This document shows positions 8,140-16,590 of a stretch of DNA of 42,182 nt, piece after piece; position 1 is the first letter of the stretch; each line of letters starts with the position of its first letter. A program made the position numbers and the translations under genes. The notes under the pieces were generated by a model that searched no databases, was not told the DNA's origin, and saw only the letters and a program-made list of their open reading frames with translations. This DNA comes from Acidobacteriota bacterium (GTDB lineage: Bacteria > Acidobacteriota > Vicinamibacteria > Vicinamibacterales > UBA8438): assembly GCA_015659035.1 (NCBI GenBank), contig DQNS01000053.1, positions 1-42,182 on the forward strand. Direction: 5' to 3'.

Positions 8140-9675
8140 ATGTCTCAGGAGGCAGGAGACAGGAGACAGGAGGCAGGAGGAGCTGTAGGGCTTCGCCGGC
8201 TTCTGCTTGCCGCTGTGGTGCTGCTTACGACCGCGAGCGCTGTGTCGGCACAGCGCGTCGACCTGCGGCTCGTCGAGGCGGTCAAGCGCCAGGACACGGC
8301 GGCGGTGCGCGTCCTCGTCTCCGAGGCGGACGTGAACGCCACTCAGGCGGACGGCGCCACGGCGTTACATTGGGCCACCTATCGGGACGATCTCGCGACA
8401 GCGCGTCTGCTGATCGGTGCCGGCGCCGATGCCGGTGTGTCGAATGAGCTCGGCGTGACACCGTTGGACCTGGCGTGCGAGAACGCGAACGCGGCGATGG
8501 TCGAGATGCTGCTGACAGCCGGCGCCGACGCGACCGCCGCGGTCGGCTCGGGCGAGACGCTGCTGATGAGCTGTGCCCGCACCGGGAGCGTCGCGGCCGT
8601 GCGGGTCCTGGTGGCCGGTGGGGCCGAGGTGAACGCTCGAGAGCCGACCGAGAACCAGACGGCGCTGATGTGGGCCGTGGCCGAGCGTCATCCGGCGGTG
8701 GTCAAGCTGCTGCTCGACAGCGGCGCTGATCTCCATGCGCGGTCGCGTGTCAGACGGAAGGTCATCAGCCGGCGGCTGCAGTCCGAGCTCAAGTACGGCG
8801 AGCTCGGTCGCAGCTACGGCACCGATGCCGAGGAGACGAGCATCGGCGGGTTCACGCCGTTGCTGTTCGCCGCCCGGCAGGGCGACATCGAGTCGGCACG
8901 TCTGCTGCTGGCCGCGGGCGCCAGCGTCAACGACACCGCGCCCGACGGGGCCAGCGTGCTGGTCGTGGCGACACACAGCGGGCACGGGACGCTTGCGACG
9001 TTCCTGCTGGGGCACGGTGCCAACCCCAATGGCGCCGCGGCCGGCTACACGGCGCTCCACGCTGCGGTGCTCACGGGCGACCTGGATCTCGTCGAGGCGC
9101 TGCTTGCGCACGGGGCCCGCCCCGACGCGCAGGTCACACTGGCCACACGCGTGACACGCAACGGCCAGGTCCTGATGCTGGGCGAACATCTGCTCGGGTC
9201 GACGCCGTTTGCGCTCGCGGCGAAGTTCACCGAGGTTCGCATCATGCGCGCGCTGGCGGCCGCCGGCGCCGACGTGCGGCTCCCGCTGAAAAACGGGTGG
9301 ACGCCCTTGATGCTGGCGGCGAGCGCGAGTTGGAGATACGCGGTCTGGGACCGCCGCGACCGCGCGCTGGCCAAGGCCCCAGCGTTCCAGGCCCAGATGT
9401 ATGACGAGGACGGCACATTGGCGGCGGTCAGGTCCGCGGTCGAATCGGGCGCCGACGTCAACGCCGTCGACGCGGACGGGAACACGGCGCTGCACCACGT
9501 CGTCGACAAGGGCTTCGACACCGTCGTGGAGTTCCTTGCGGCGCGCAGTGCGGACCTGGACGCGACGAACCACCGCGGACAGACGGCGCTGGCGATCGTG
9601 GTACGCGGCCGCACGGGTAACACCGACGCGGCGCCGGCCACGGCGGACCTGCTTCGATCGCTGGGGGCGCAGTAG
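8140..9675 (+). CDS. Secreted ankyrin-repeat protein, cassette 1
   Basis: 511-residue protein with an N-terminal signal peptide (GLRRLLLAAVVLLTTASAVSA) and about ten or eleven ankyrin repeats, for example DGATALHWATYRDDLATARL, GGFTPLLFAARQGDIESARL and AGYTALHAAVLTGDLDLVEA, with GADVNA-type turns. Two non-repeat insertions interrupt the array (about residues 205-235 and 325-350). It probably acts as an extracytoplasmic protein-binding scaffold; the partner is unknown, but the position right behind the DUF1592/DUF1552 pair suggests one of those. The first 20 or so codons are made of a dispersed repeat (8146-8206). No alternative in-frame ATG, GTG or TTG lies between it and the signal core, so the repeat appears really to be translated. 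Confidence 0.9.
   Translation: MSQEAGDRRQEAGGAVGLRRLLLAAVVLLTTASAVSAQRVDLRLVEAVKRQDTAAVRVLVSEADVNATQADGATALHWATYRDDLATARLLIGAGADAGVSNELGVTPLDLACENANAAMVEMLLTAGADATAAVGSGETLLMSCARTGSVAAVRVLVAGGAEVNAREPTENQTALMWAVAERHPAVVKLLLDSGADLHARSRVRRKVISRRLQSELKYGELGRSYGTDAEETSIGGFTPLLFAARQGDIESARLLLAAGASVNDTAPDGASVLVVATHSGHGTLATFLLGHGANPNGAAAGYTALHAAVLTGDLDLVEALLAHGARPDAQVTLATRVTRNGQVLMLGEHLLGSTPFALAAKFTEVRIMRALAAAGADVRLPLKNGWTPLMLAASASWRYAVWDRRDRALAKAPAFQAQMYDEDGTLAAVRSAVESGADVNAVDADGNTALHHVVDKGFDTVVEFLAARSADLDATNHRGQTALAIVVRGRTGNTDAAPATADLLRSLGAQ
8146..8206 (+). repeat. Dispersed GGAGACAGGAG/GGGCTTCGCCGG repeat, copy a
   Basis: Purine-rich GGAGACAGGAG units followed by GGGCTTCGCCGGCTTCTG. The same module recurs at 12599-12655 (minus), 28496-28533, 31970-32014 and 37894-37950 (minus). 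In this copy the repeat is in frame with the ankyrin gene and encodes the n-region of its signal peptide. Confidence 0.75.
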
Positions 9676-9702
9676 CGTCCAGCCTCGTTGCTTTTGCGCG
9701 TG

Positions 9703-9857
9703 TCAGCTGCCGGACAGAACCTCGGCCAGACGCAGCACGGAGATGACCTCGACGTCTTGGACGGTCTGACCGTAGTGGTGACCGAAGTCGCGCCTGTCGC
9801 CGGTTACGAAAGAGGCGCATCGGCGGCCGAATACGGCCGTATTTGTGACAAGGGCCA
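9703..9857 (-). pseudogene. C-terminal fragment of a PIN-domain (VapC-like) toxin
   Basis: About 52 codons ending in TGA read ALVTNTAVFGRRCASFVTGD and continue RRDFGHHYGQTVQDVEVISV. This is the characteristic C-terminal part of PIN-domain ribonucleases, with the TGD and DF signature near the last acidic active-site residue. The frame is broken exactly where the miniature element at 9858-10023 begins, and no N-terminal half or antitoxin gene is found on the other side. It is therefore a remnant of a toxin gene cut by, or deleted together with, the element insertion. Family assignment is moderately sure; the toxin should be inactive because the N-terminal acidic residues are missing. Confidence 0.7.
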
Positions 9858-10023
9858 CTAGCAGCCCGTGGTGAAAGTCCAGCTGCATTCGACAGGCGCT
9901 GCATTCCGGCTGCCTGCGTTACTCCTCGGTCACATGCTGCCTGTATGTTCCCTCGTCGTGCCTTAGCAGGCGGGCGCATCAGCGGTCTCGGTGCAACGCT
10001 GGACTTTCACCACGAACTGCTAG
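9858..10023. mobile_element. Miniature inverted-repeat element, family A, complete copy (A1)
   Basis: 166-bp element with 27-base terminal inverted repeats differing at two positions. The left end reads CTAGCAGCCCGTGGTGAAAG and the right end, reverse-complemented, CTAGCAGTTCGTGGTGAAAG. There is no coding capacity. Internal sequence is shared in inverted order with the element at 21743-21919 and in part with 21472-21532. CTAG at each end is either part of the terminal repeat or a 4-bp target duplication; because CTAG is its own complement the two cannot be told apart here. The right end stops 4 bp before the ATG of the cytochrome gene, so it also forms that gene's leader. Confidence 0.85.
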
Positions 10024-10027
10024 GCAC

Positions 10028-10810
10028 ATGAAGAGGTGCAGAGACATCGGTGTGACCTCGGCGCTCGTCGTCGCCGTGATGCTCATCATGGCCGTGGAGC
10101 TGGCAGCAGGCCAGACGCTGACCCCGGCGCTGATCACCCAGGAGCGGTCCGTCAAGGACGGCGTGTTCACCCCAGACCAGGCGGCGCGTGGCCGTGAGCG
10201 ATACGAAGCCAGCTGTCAGCGGTGCCATGGGATCGACCTCGCCGGCGGTGCCGGCCGGTCGCTCACCGGTGCCGTGTTCCTTCGCGACTGGACCGGGCTC
10301 ACGCTCGACAGCCTGTTCGAGCGGATGCAGTCGATGCCGCCCGGCGGGTCGGAGAGTCTCGCCGCCGACGCCTACGTCGACATCATCACCTACGTGCTGG
10401 AGCGTAACGGCTTTCCCGCCGGCGGGGACGAGCTGTCCACCCGGTTCCTGAACGCGGTCCGCGTCGAGGGAGAGGAGGGCCCGGATGTCGTCCCGAACTT
10501 TGCCCTGGTGCGGGTCGTGGGCTGTCTGGCCGGAAGCGCGGCCGACGGGTGGCGGCTCGCCGACGCCAGCGCGGAAGTGCGGACCACCGACCCTGAGCCC
10601 TCGGCCGGCGACGAGCTGAGGGCGGTCCAGGCGATCCCGTTGGGGGAAGGCGCGTTCCGGCTGATGTATGTCTTCCCGAGCCCCGAGGCCTATGTCGGGC
10701 ACATGGTCGAGACCAAGGGGTTGCTCATTCGCGGAGCCAGCGACAGTGCCGGCGACAGCCTCAACGTGACGTCGGTGCAGAGTCTGGCGCCGCGCTGCGG
10801 CCGTCCATGA
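10028..10810 (+). CDS. Exported mono-heme cytochrome c family protein
   Basis: 260-residue protein with a signal peptide (core SALVVAVMLIMAVELAAG) and one heme motif CQRCH at residues 63-67. The domain continues with a helix-rich stretch containing MPPGG, the likely axial-methionine loop, and DIITYVLERNGFP, the terminal helix of small c-type cytochromes. The C-terminal part (from about residue 145) contains a GCLAGSAADGWRL segment seen in acidobacterial pyrroloquinoline-quinone-type and other cytochromes but not assignable to a known enzyme. The ATG lies 4 bp after the end of element A1, so the native promoter may have been displaced. It sits between the two DUF1592 cassettes and could be their electron acceptor (inference). 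Confidence 0.85.
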   Translation: MKRCRDIGVTSALVVAVMLIMAVELAAGQTLTPALITQERSVKDGVFTPDQAARGRERYEASCQRCHGIDLAGGAGRSLTGAVFLRDWTGLTLDSLFERMQSMPPGGSESLAADAYVDIITYVLERNGFPAGGDELSTRFLNAVRVEGEEGPDVVPNFALVRVVGCLAGSAADGWRLADASAEVRTTDPEPSAGDELRAVQAIPLGEGAFRLMYVFPSPEAYVGHMVETKGLLIRGASDSAGDSLNVTSVQSLAPRCGRP

Positions 10811-11044
10811 GCCGGCGCGACACACCGCACTCGCAAAACCAGCTGATCTTCGGTGGCGCCTGTGCGGGCGTTCGGGTCCACCGTCAAGCGGATCAGCGAG
10901 CAGCACCGCGGACGCTCGGCCGTTGAAAGCCCGGTCCAGTGGGATGTGAACGGGGTGCCGGTTCGCGCGCGGAGCGGAGTTCTGAGAGAAGCTCGGCTCG
11001 CGAAGAAGCTGCGCTCCGTCTCACTCGTCGGTTTCAGGCGGAGC

Positions 11045-12523
11045 CTACTGTGACTGCTCGGGGTCGACGCCGGCGGCGAGCATGATCGCGCGAATCGAGG
11101 CCGCGGTCTCCGGAGAGCTGAGGATGTTCATCCCGCGGTGCATGCCGACCGCGATGTTCAACGGTGTCGCGCCGCGCTCGTTCTTCCGGTGCCAAACATC
11201 GATGTCGGCACCGGTTTCGGCCAGCAGGGTCACGACCCGCGGCAGGTGCTTGTAGGCGGCGCCGTGCATGGCGGTCTCGCCCTTGTCGTCGACCGCGTCG
11301 ATGTCCAACCCGAGATCCAGCGTCACCTGAACCGCCTCGATGACCTCCGCCTCGGTGCCCGGGTCCTCTCCCGGGGACGACGTGCCGAGCCCCGCCGCCA
11401 CCATGAGCGCGGTCGAGCGGTCTTCGTTGGTCAGGTGCGGGTCGGCGCCCAGTTCGGCCAACAGCCGCATGTACGCCGCGTCGGCGGTCCGGGCGGCGAG
11501 CAGGAAGGGGGTGCCGCCGATGAAGTTCAGTGCGGTGATGCCGGCCGGCGGCCGCGTCGTCACACGCACGTTCAGGTTCGCGCCATGCGCAATCAGCTTC
11601 CGGGCGAACTCGATGCTCGTCATGGTGCCCGACCCTCGCGGTGCCGGATTGTTGCTGCCGGCGACGCCCGCCTTACGCACCCAGGTGAGCTGGTGCAGCG
11701 CGGTCCAGCCGCGCGGCGCGGCATTGGGGTCGGCGCCGCGATCCAGCAGATAGGCTGCCAGCTCGAAGTGGGCGCTGCCGGCGGCAAGCAGAAACGCGTT
11801 CAGCCCGGCGTCCGAGGCCCGACGCTGCACGACGCCACCGGCGGTCAGGGTCGAGTTGATCGACAGCTGCTCGTTTAGGTCCGCGCCGGCTTCCAGCAGC
11901 GTCTGGACCACGTCAATCTGTCCCTCGCGCGCCGCGAACAGCAACGCCGTGAACCCCCGGTTCGACCGTGCGCTCAGGTCCGCCCCGTGGGACACCAGGG
12001 TGGGAATGGTCGCGGCGTGGCCCTCGGCCGCGGCCCACATCAATGCGGTCTGCCCCTTCCAGTGCTCATGCGCGTTGGGGTCGGCGCCGGCGTCGAGCAG
12101 CAGCTCGACCGCCTCGACGTTGCCGGACCGCGCCGCGGTCATCAACGCCGTCTCGCCCTCCATGCGCGACGTGTTCGGGTTGGCGCCCGCGTCGAGCAGC
12201 GCCGCAATCACGGGGGCGTTGCCGTCGACGCAGGCGAGCGAGAGCGGTCGGACGCCGTAGCGGTTGCCGACGTTCACACCGGCGCCCGCCGCCAGCAGGA
12301 GCCTGGCGATCTCCGTATCCTGGCCATTCGCAGCCCAGTGAAGGGGCGTCGTGCCGTCGACTTCGGCCGCGTTCACGTCGACGCCCTGTTCGATCAGGGC
12401 GCGGACACCCGCCACATCACCCGCCTTGACCGCCTCGACCAGCGGCACATCCGCCGGCGCGGCCGCCACCGGCAGACTGGTCAGTAGCAATCCCAGCACC
12501 GTGACGCCGATCAATCGTCCCAT
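11045..12523 (-). CDS. Secreted ankyrin-repeat protein, cassette 2
   Basis: 492 residues with a signal peptide (IGVTVLGLLLTSLPVAAAP) and a nearly continuous ankyrin array, for example DGTTPLHWAANGQDTEIARL, EGETALMTAARSGNVEAVEL, RGFTALLFAAREGQIDVVQT and EDRSTALMVAAGLG. It has the same architecture as the protein at 8140-9675, including an insertion before a GGTPFLLAA repeat (about residue 325), which indicates paralogy rather than chance use of ankyrins. It is the last gene of the minus-strand cassette 14008-16398 / 12662-14008 / 11045-12523. A 138-bp gap containing a dispersed repeat separates it from the DUF1552 gene. It converges on the cytochrome gene; the 234 bp between them hold no recognisable gene. 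Confidence 0.9.
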   Translation of the reverse strand: MGRLIGVTVLGLLLTSLPVAAAPADVPLVEAVKAGDVAGVRALIEQGVDVNAAEVDGTTPLHWAANGQDTEIARLLLAAGAGVNVGNRYGVRPLSLACVDGNAPVIAALLDAGANPNTSRMEGETALMTAARSGNVEAVELLLDAGADPNAHEHWKGQTALMWAAAEGHAATIPTLVSHGADLSARSNRGFTALLFAAREGQIDVVQTLLEAGADLNEQLSINSTLTAGGVVQRRASDAGLNAFLLAAGSAHFELAAYLLDRGADPNAAPRGWTALHQLTWVRKAGVAGSNNPAPRGSGTMTSIEFARKLIAHGANLNVRVTTRPPAGITALNFIGGTPFLLAARTADAAYMRLLAELGADPHLTNEDRSTALMVAAGLGTSSPGEDPGTEAEVIEAVQVTLDLGLDIDAVDDKGETAMHGAAYKHLPRVVTLLAETGADIDVWHRKNERGATPLNIAVGMHRGMNILSSPETAASIRAIMLAAGVDPEQSQ

Positions 12524-12598
12524 CTAGGTCATTCCGTGCGTTTCCTACAGCATCGAGCCCACAGGGGTCTGAAGAGCCGGCGCTGCATACTCTGAAGA

Positions 12599-12655
12599 TA
12601 GCCGGCGAAGCCCTCCGGCTGCTCCTGTCTCCGCCTCCTGTCTTCTGCCTTCTGC
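12599..12655 (-). repeat. Dispersed GGAGACAGGAG/GGGCTTCGCCGG repeat, copy b
   Basis: On the minus strand the sequence runs GACAGGAGGCGGAGACAGGA, a short spacer, then GGGCTTCGCCGGCT. AGCCGG and CCGGCT flank the central GGGCTTCG and can form a 6-bp stem. It lies between DUF1552 and ankyrin genes, the same place and same relative orientation as copy a in the other cassette. Confidence 0.75.
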
Positions 12656-12661
12656 AGAGCG

Positions 12662-14008
12662 TCAGAGTGAAAGCGGCTCCATGACCTCGCCGGCGTGGCC
12701 GGTACTGTCGACGAAGCGGTCGAGATGCACACCGACGTCGTCGAGCAACGCGAGGTGCAGGTTCGCCAGCGGGGTCAGCGTGTCGTACTTGACGTGCCGG
12801 CCGCCCCATTTCTTGTCGCCGCCGCTGCGCGCCACGATGATCGGCAGGTTCCGGTGATCGTGCACGTCCGGGTTGCCCATGCCGCTACCGAGCATGTAGG
12901 TCGAGTGGTCGAGCAGCGAGCCGTCGCCGTCCTTGGTCGACTGCAACCGGTCGACCATGTAGGCGAAGAGCGACACGTGATACGCGTTGATCTTGGCCAG
13001 CTTGGCGAGCTTCTCCGGGTCGTTCACGTGGTGTGAGATCGGATGATGCGGCTCGGGCACCCCGATTTGCGGGTAGGTGCGTGTGCTGGCCTCCCGCGCC
13101 ATCTGGAACGTGATCACCCGCGTCAGGTCGGCTTGCAGCGCCAGCACCTGCAGGTCGAACATCAGCTTGACGTGGTCCTCCCACTCGGGCGGCACGCTGG
13201 TCGGTCGCGTCAGGTCCGGGATCGGCGAGCTGGCTGTCTGCTTTTCGGCCAGCTGGATCCGGCGCTCGACCTCGCGCACGGTGCTCAGATACTCGTCGAC
13301 CCGGGTCCGGTCAGCGCTGCCGACCGTACGCTGGAGGCGCGCCATATCGTCGAGCACCCAGTCGAGGATGCTGGCGTTCTTGTGCATCTCGGCGCGGCGT
13401 TGCTCAGGTGTGCCCCCGTCTCCGAAGAGCCGCTCGAAGACCACCCGCGGGTCCGCCTCGGTCGGCAGTGGCGATGTCGGCGACGCCCATGACAGATTGT
13501 TCTGATACACGCAGGCGTAGCCGTTGTCGCAGGAGCCGACCTGCACGATCAGATCGGTGCCGAGCTCGAGCGACGGAAGCGGTGTGTCGCCGCCGATCTG
13601 CTGGGCAGCGATCTGGTCCACCGTGATGCCCAACTTGTAGTCGCTGCCCTCGGTGCGCTTCCCCTTCAGACAGCTCAGGAACGCTGCATTCGACGAGGCA
13701 TGGTTGCCGGTCGTGTGCGCGTTGTTCAGCTCCATGTTCGTGACCACGGTCACGTCATCGAGATGCGGCGTCAGCGACGCCAGCGACGGCGAGAGCTGGG
13801 TCAGACGGCCCACTTCCTTCGGCGTCCAGGGCTCCGGGTTCATCCCCATCGGAATGAAGACGAAGCCCAGGCGGCGTGGCACGTTGGCGGCGGTGGCCGC
13901 CTGCGCCGTGAACGCGGGCACCATCGAGTCGAGCAACGGGAGCGCCACCGAGGCGCCCAGCCCCTTGAGGAACGTGCGGCGCGGCAGCGCCATCTTCGTG
14001 ATCATCAT
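12662..14008 (-). CDS. DUF1552 protein with Tat-type signal, cassette 2
   Basis: 448-residue paralogue of the protein at 6730-8133. A twin-arginine signal is present (PRRTFLKGLGASVALPLLDS), followed by the family segments FIPMGMNPEPWTPKE, TVDQIAAQQIGGD, HHPISHHVNDPEKLAKLAKI and DGSLLDHSTYMLGSGMGNPD. The start ATG at 14008 shares one base with the stop of the DUF1592 gene (TAATG), so translation is coupled. The product is probably exported in folded form and acts with its DUF1592 partner. Enzymatic role unknown. Confidence 0.9.
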   Translation of the reverse strand: MMITKMALPRRTFLKGLGASVALPLLDSMVPAFTAQAATAANVPRRLGFVFIPMGMNPEPWTPKEVGRLTQLSPSLASLTPHLDDVTVVTNMELNNAHTTGNHASSNAAFLSCLKGKRTEGSDYKLGITVDQIAAQQIGGDTPLPSLELGTDLIVQVGSCDNGYACVYQNNLSWASPTSPLPTEADPRVVFERLFGDGGTPEQRRAEMHKNASILDWVLDDMARLQRTVGSADRTRVDEYLSTVREVERRIQLAEKQTASSPIPDLTRPTSVPPEWEDHVKLMFDLQVLALQADLTRVITFQMAREASTRTYPQIGVPEPHHPISHHVNDPEKLAKLAKINAYHVSLFAYMVDRLQSTKDGDGSLLDHSTYMLGSGMGNPDVHDHRNLPIIVARSGGDKKWGGRHVKYDTLTPLANLHLALLDDVGVHLDRFVDSTGHAGEVMEPLSL

Positions 14009-16398
14009 TACTGCGACCTCCGCATCTGGAACGGGGTGCTCTCGACGATGCCGAGCACCAGAGATGAGAACCGGTTGTCGTTGCGGGCGGCGCTGCGGAC
14101 GATTCGCCGCACCGCCGGGCCATCGTAGTGGTCGAGCCCACGCCCGAGCGCATACGTCATGAGCTTCTCGGTCATCGTCCCGACGAACACGTCGGGTCGG
14201 GCCAGCACAGCGTCACGCAGCCCGCCGACGCCACTGAAGCCGTCGCGGCCGCTACCGGGGATGCTACCCGAGGCGTCGATCGGGGTCCAGTCGTCGCTGC
14301 GGTCCCGCCAGCGGCCGATGGCGTCGAAATTCTCCATCGAGAGCCCCGCCGGGTCCATCAGCCGGTGACAGGCGGCGCAGACGGCGTTCGCACGGTGCTG
14401 CTCCATCCGCTCGCGCATCGAGTGCGCGGCGACGCCCGGCTCCGGTTCTTCGAGCGGCGGCACGTTCGGCGGCGGCGGCGGCGGCGGCGTGCCGAGCAGG
14501 TTCTCGAGAATCCACTTGCCGCGCAGCACGGGCGACGTTCGGGTGGCGTAGGAGGTGACCGTCAGGATGCTGCCGTGGCCCAGCAGGCCTCGGCGCACGC
14601 TGTCGGCCGGTAACGCCACCCGGCGGAACTGGGGACCGTAGACGTTGGGGATACCGTAGTGGCGCGCGAGCCGCTCGTTCAGGAACGTGTAGTCGGCGCG
14701 CAGCAGGTCGAGGACGTTGCGGTCCTCGCCGACGATGCTCGCGAACAGCAGCTGGGTTTCCTGGCGGAACGCGCTGCGCAAGTTGTCGTCGAAGTCGGGG
14801 AACAGTCGGAGATTCGGCGCCGCTGTGTCCAGATTGCGCAGATACAGCCACTGGTCGGCGAAATTCGTCGTCAGCGTCGCGGCGCGCGGGTCCCCCAGCA
14901 TTCGTCGCACCTGGGCCTCGAGCACCGCGGCGTCGCCGAGACGCCCCGCCTCGGCCAGGTCGAGCAGCGCGTCGTCGGGGATGCTGCTCCAGATGAAGAA
15001 CGACAGGCGGGAGGCCAGCTCGACGTCGCTGATGCGGTAGGCGGTCGCCGGCGCCACGCCGTCCGGGTCACGCTCGATCCGGAACAGAAACTCCGGGCTC
15101 GTCAGCAACGCCCGCAACGCCAACTCGATGCCCGACTCGAAGTCGCCCTCGGCGCGTCCCTGCTCGTAGAAGGCCAGCGGCATTGCCAGGTCCCGGTAGG
15201 ACACCGGCCGCCGGTAGGCGCGACGGGCCAGGCTCGAGATGATCGTGGCGGCGCAGTCCGCCTCGTCAGCCGCCGTTGCCGGGCGGCACGTGAAGATTCG
15301 GTCACGGCTCGGCGTGGTGCCGGCGCCGGTGGGGTCGAACGGCCCGGTGATCGACACCGAGTACACGGCCGGCTGCTGGCGTGGGTGCCGGTCCTGGTTG
15401 AACTGCGCCTGATACGGCTGCCGCTCGGTCTCGATGAGCGCCGAGTTCTTCTGCAGGAATGCCGCGCCGAAGACGTGTGGCCCGGCGGTGACAGGGATAT
15501 GCAGGTTCAGGTGCTTGTCGACCCCTTCGTCGGCGTAGTAGCTCCCCAACCGGTTCCGGTTCGGGACGACGGAGAACAGCGCGAGCCGCTCGCCGTCCAG
15601 GGTCATCTCCAGCACGTGTGTGTTGCGTAGCCCTTCAACATTCTCGTTCCGGTTCCGCGCCAGCCGCACCTCGATCTCGTATTCCCCGTCCAGCGGGAAC
15701 GAGTGCTCCAGCATCGTGCCGCCCCTGGTGCCGAAGGGCAGCCCGTCGAGATGGCCCTCCTGGGTCAGATCCGGTCGCAGGGTCACCACGCGGCTCCCCG
15801 GGGTGATCGCCATGCTCCCGACCGCCAGCCGGCTGATTTTCTGTGCGGCCGACAGATACCGCTCCATCAGGGTGGGTGACAGCTCGGTCACACCGATGTT
15901 GTCGAAGCCGAAGCTCGCGTCGTCGCGGGGTAGCAGCGCCGTGACGTCCACGTCGAGCGCCAGCAGATCATGCACCGCGTTCCGATACTCGGTGCGGTTC
16001 AGCCGGCGGAAAGTCTCGGCGCGGCCCGGGTGCGGCGTGGCGGCGGCGATGGTGTCGAGCTCGGTTTCGAGATACGTGAGCAGCCGGCTGGAGCCGGCTG
16101 CGTCCGGGCGCGGTGCCCCCGTCGGGGGCATGGCGCCCGCGCGCAGCTTGCGCACGGCGCGTTCCCACACCTCGACGTGGTCGGCCACCGCATCGAGCGG
16201 GAGGCCCTCGAGCGACACCCCGCCCCTCAGGGCGCGGTCGTTGTGGCAGCCCAGACAGTACTGGTCGACGAGGGCCTGCTCGGTGGCCGCCCCCGCCGGT
16301 GCGCCCTGTTGTTCGGGGCCGGCGGCCCCGAGATACGGGACGGAAAGGAACACCACGGCCAGTCCGGCCGCACACGACGCGAGCCGACGCCTTCGCAT
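14008..16398 (-). CDS. DUF1587/DUF1595/DUF1592/DUF1588/DUF1585 heme protein, cassette 2
   Basis: 796-residue paralogue of the protein at 4256-6733. The frame is open far upstream to 17232, but that extension lies opposite the porin gene. The start chosen is the ATG at 16398, preceded by GGGAGGT with good spacing and followed at once by a signal peptide (MRRRRLASCAAGLAVVFLSV). The heme motif CLGCH is at residues 48-52, followed by DUF1587 (RRLNRTEYRNAVHDLLALDV), DUF1595 (ISSLARRAYRRPVS), DUF1592 (ELASRLSFFIWSSIPDDALL), DUF1588 (YATRTSPVLRGKWILEN) and a second CxxCH (CAACH) before the DUF1585 end. A run of proline codons (TPPPPPPP) lies after the DUF1588 start. First gene of the minus-strand cassette; 192 bp separate it from the divergent porin gene. 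Confidence 0.92.
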   Translation of the reverse strand: MRRRRLASCAAGLAVVFLSVPYLGAAGPEQQGAPAGAATEQALVDQYCLGCHNDRALRGGVSLEGLPLDAVADHVEVWERAVRKLRAGAMPPTGAPRPDAAGSSRLLTYLETELDTIAAATPHPGRAETFRRLNRTEYRNAVHDLLALDVDVTALLPRDDASFGFDNIGVTELSPTLMERYLSAAQKISRLAVGSMAITPGSRVVTLRPDLTQEGHLDGLPFGTRGGTMLEHSFPLDGEYEIEVRLARNRNENVEGLRNTHVLEMTLDGERLALFSVVPNRNRLGSYYADEGVDKHLNLHIPVTAGPHVFGAAFLQKNSALIETERQPYQAQFNQDRHPRQQPAVYSVSITGPFDPTGAGTTPSRDRIFTCRPATAADEADCAATIISSLARRAYRRPVSYRDLAMPLAFYEQGRAEGDFESGIELALRALLTSPEFLFRIERDPDGVAPATAYRISDVELASRLSFFIWSSIPDDALLDLAEAGRLGDAAVLEAQVRRMLGDPRAATLTTNFADQWLYLRNLDTAAPNLRLFPDFDDNLRSAFRQETQLLFASIVGEDRNVLDLLRADYTFLNERLARHYGIPNVYGPQFRRVALPADSVRRGLLGHGSILTVTSYATRTSPVLRGKWILENLLGTPPPPPPPNVPPLEEPEPGVAAHSMRERMEQHRANAVCAACHRLMDPAGLSMENFDAIGRWRDRSDDWTPIDASGSIPGSGRDGFSGVGGLRDAVLARPDVFVGTMTEKLMTYALGRGLDHYDGPAVRRIVRSAARNDNRFSSLVLGIVESTPFQMRRSQ

Positions 16399-16590
16399 CC
16401 GACCTCCCGCCTGAGGGTACAAGAACCTAAAAGATATCTTACACCTGGTCCTATCAATAGTCACGAATGAGTTGGCAGGCGTTCGGCAGACTTCGTGCTG
16501 CCGTGTGGTGGCGAACGTGGTACCGTCGTGGCCAGATAGATTTGCCCTGCTCGAAGCGAGTCTGGAATCCGGCACCGGTACTCTCGACAC

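Noticed and set aside
10811-11044. Searched for a small gene or terminator between convergent genes
   Set aside because: Only a weak CGGAGCG/CGCTCCG pair is seen; the 66-codon frame there has no support.
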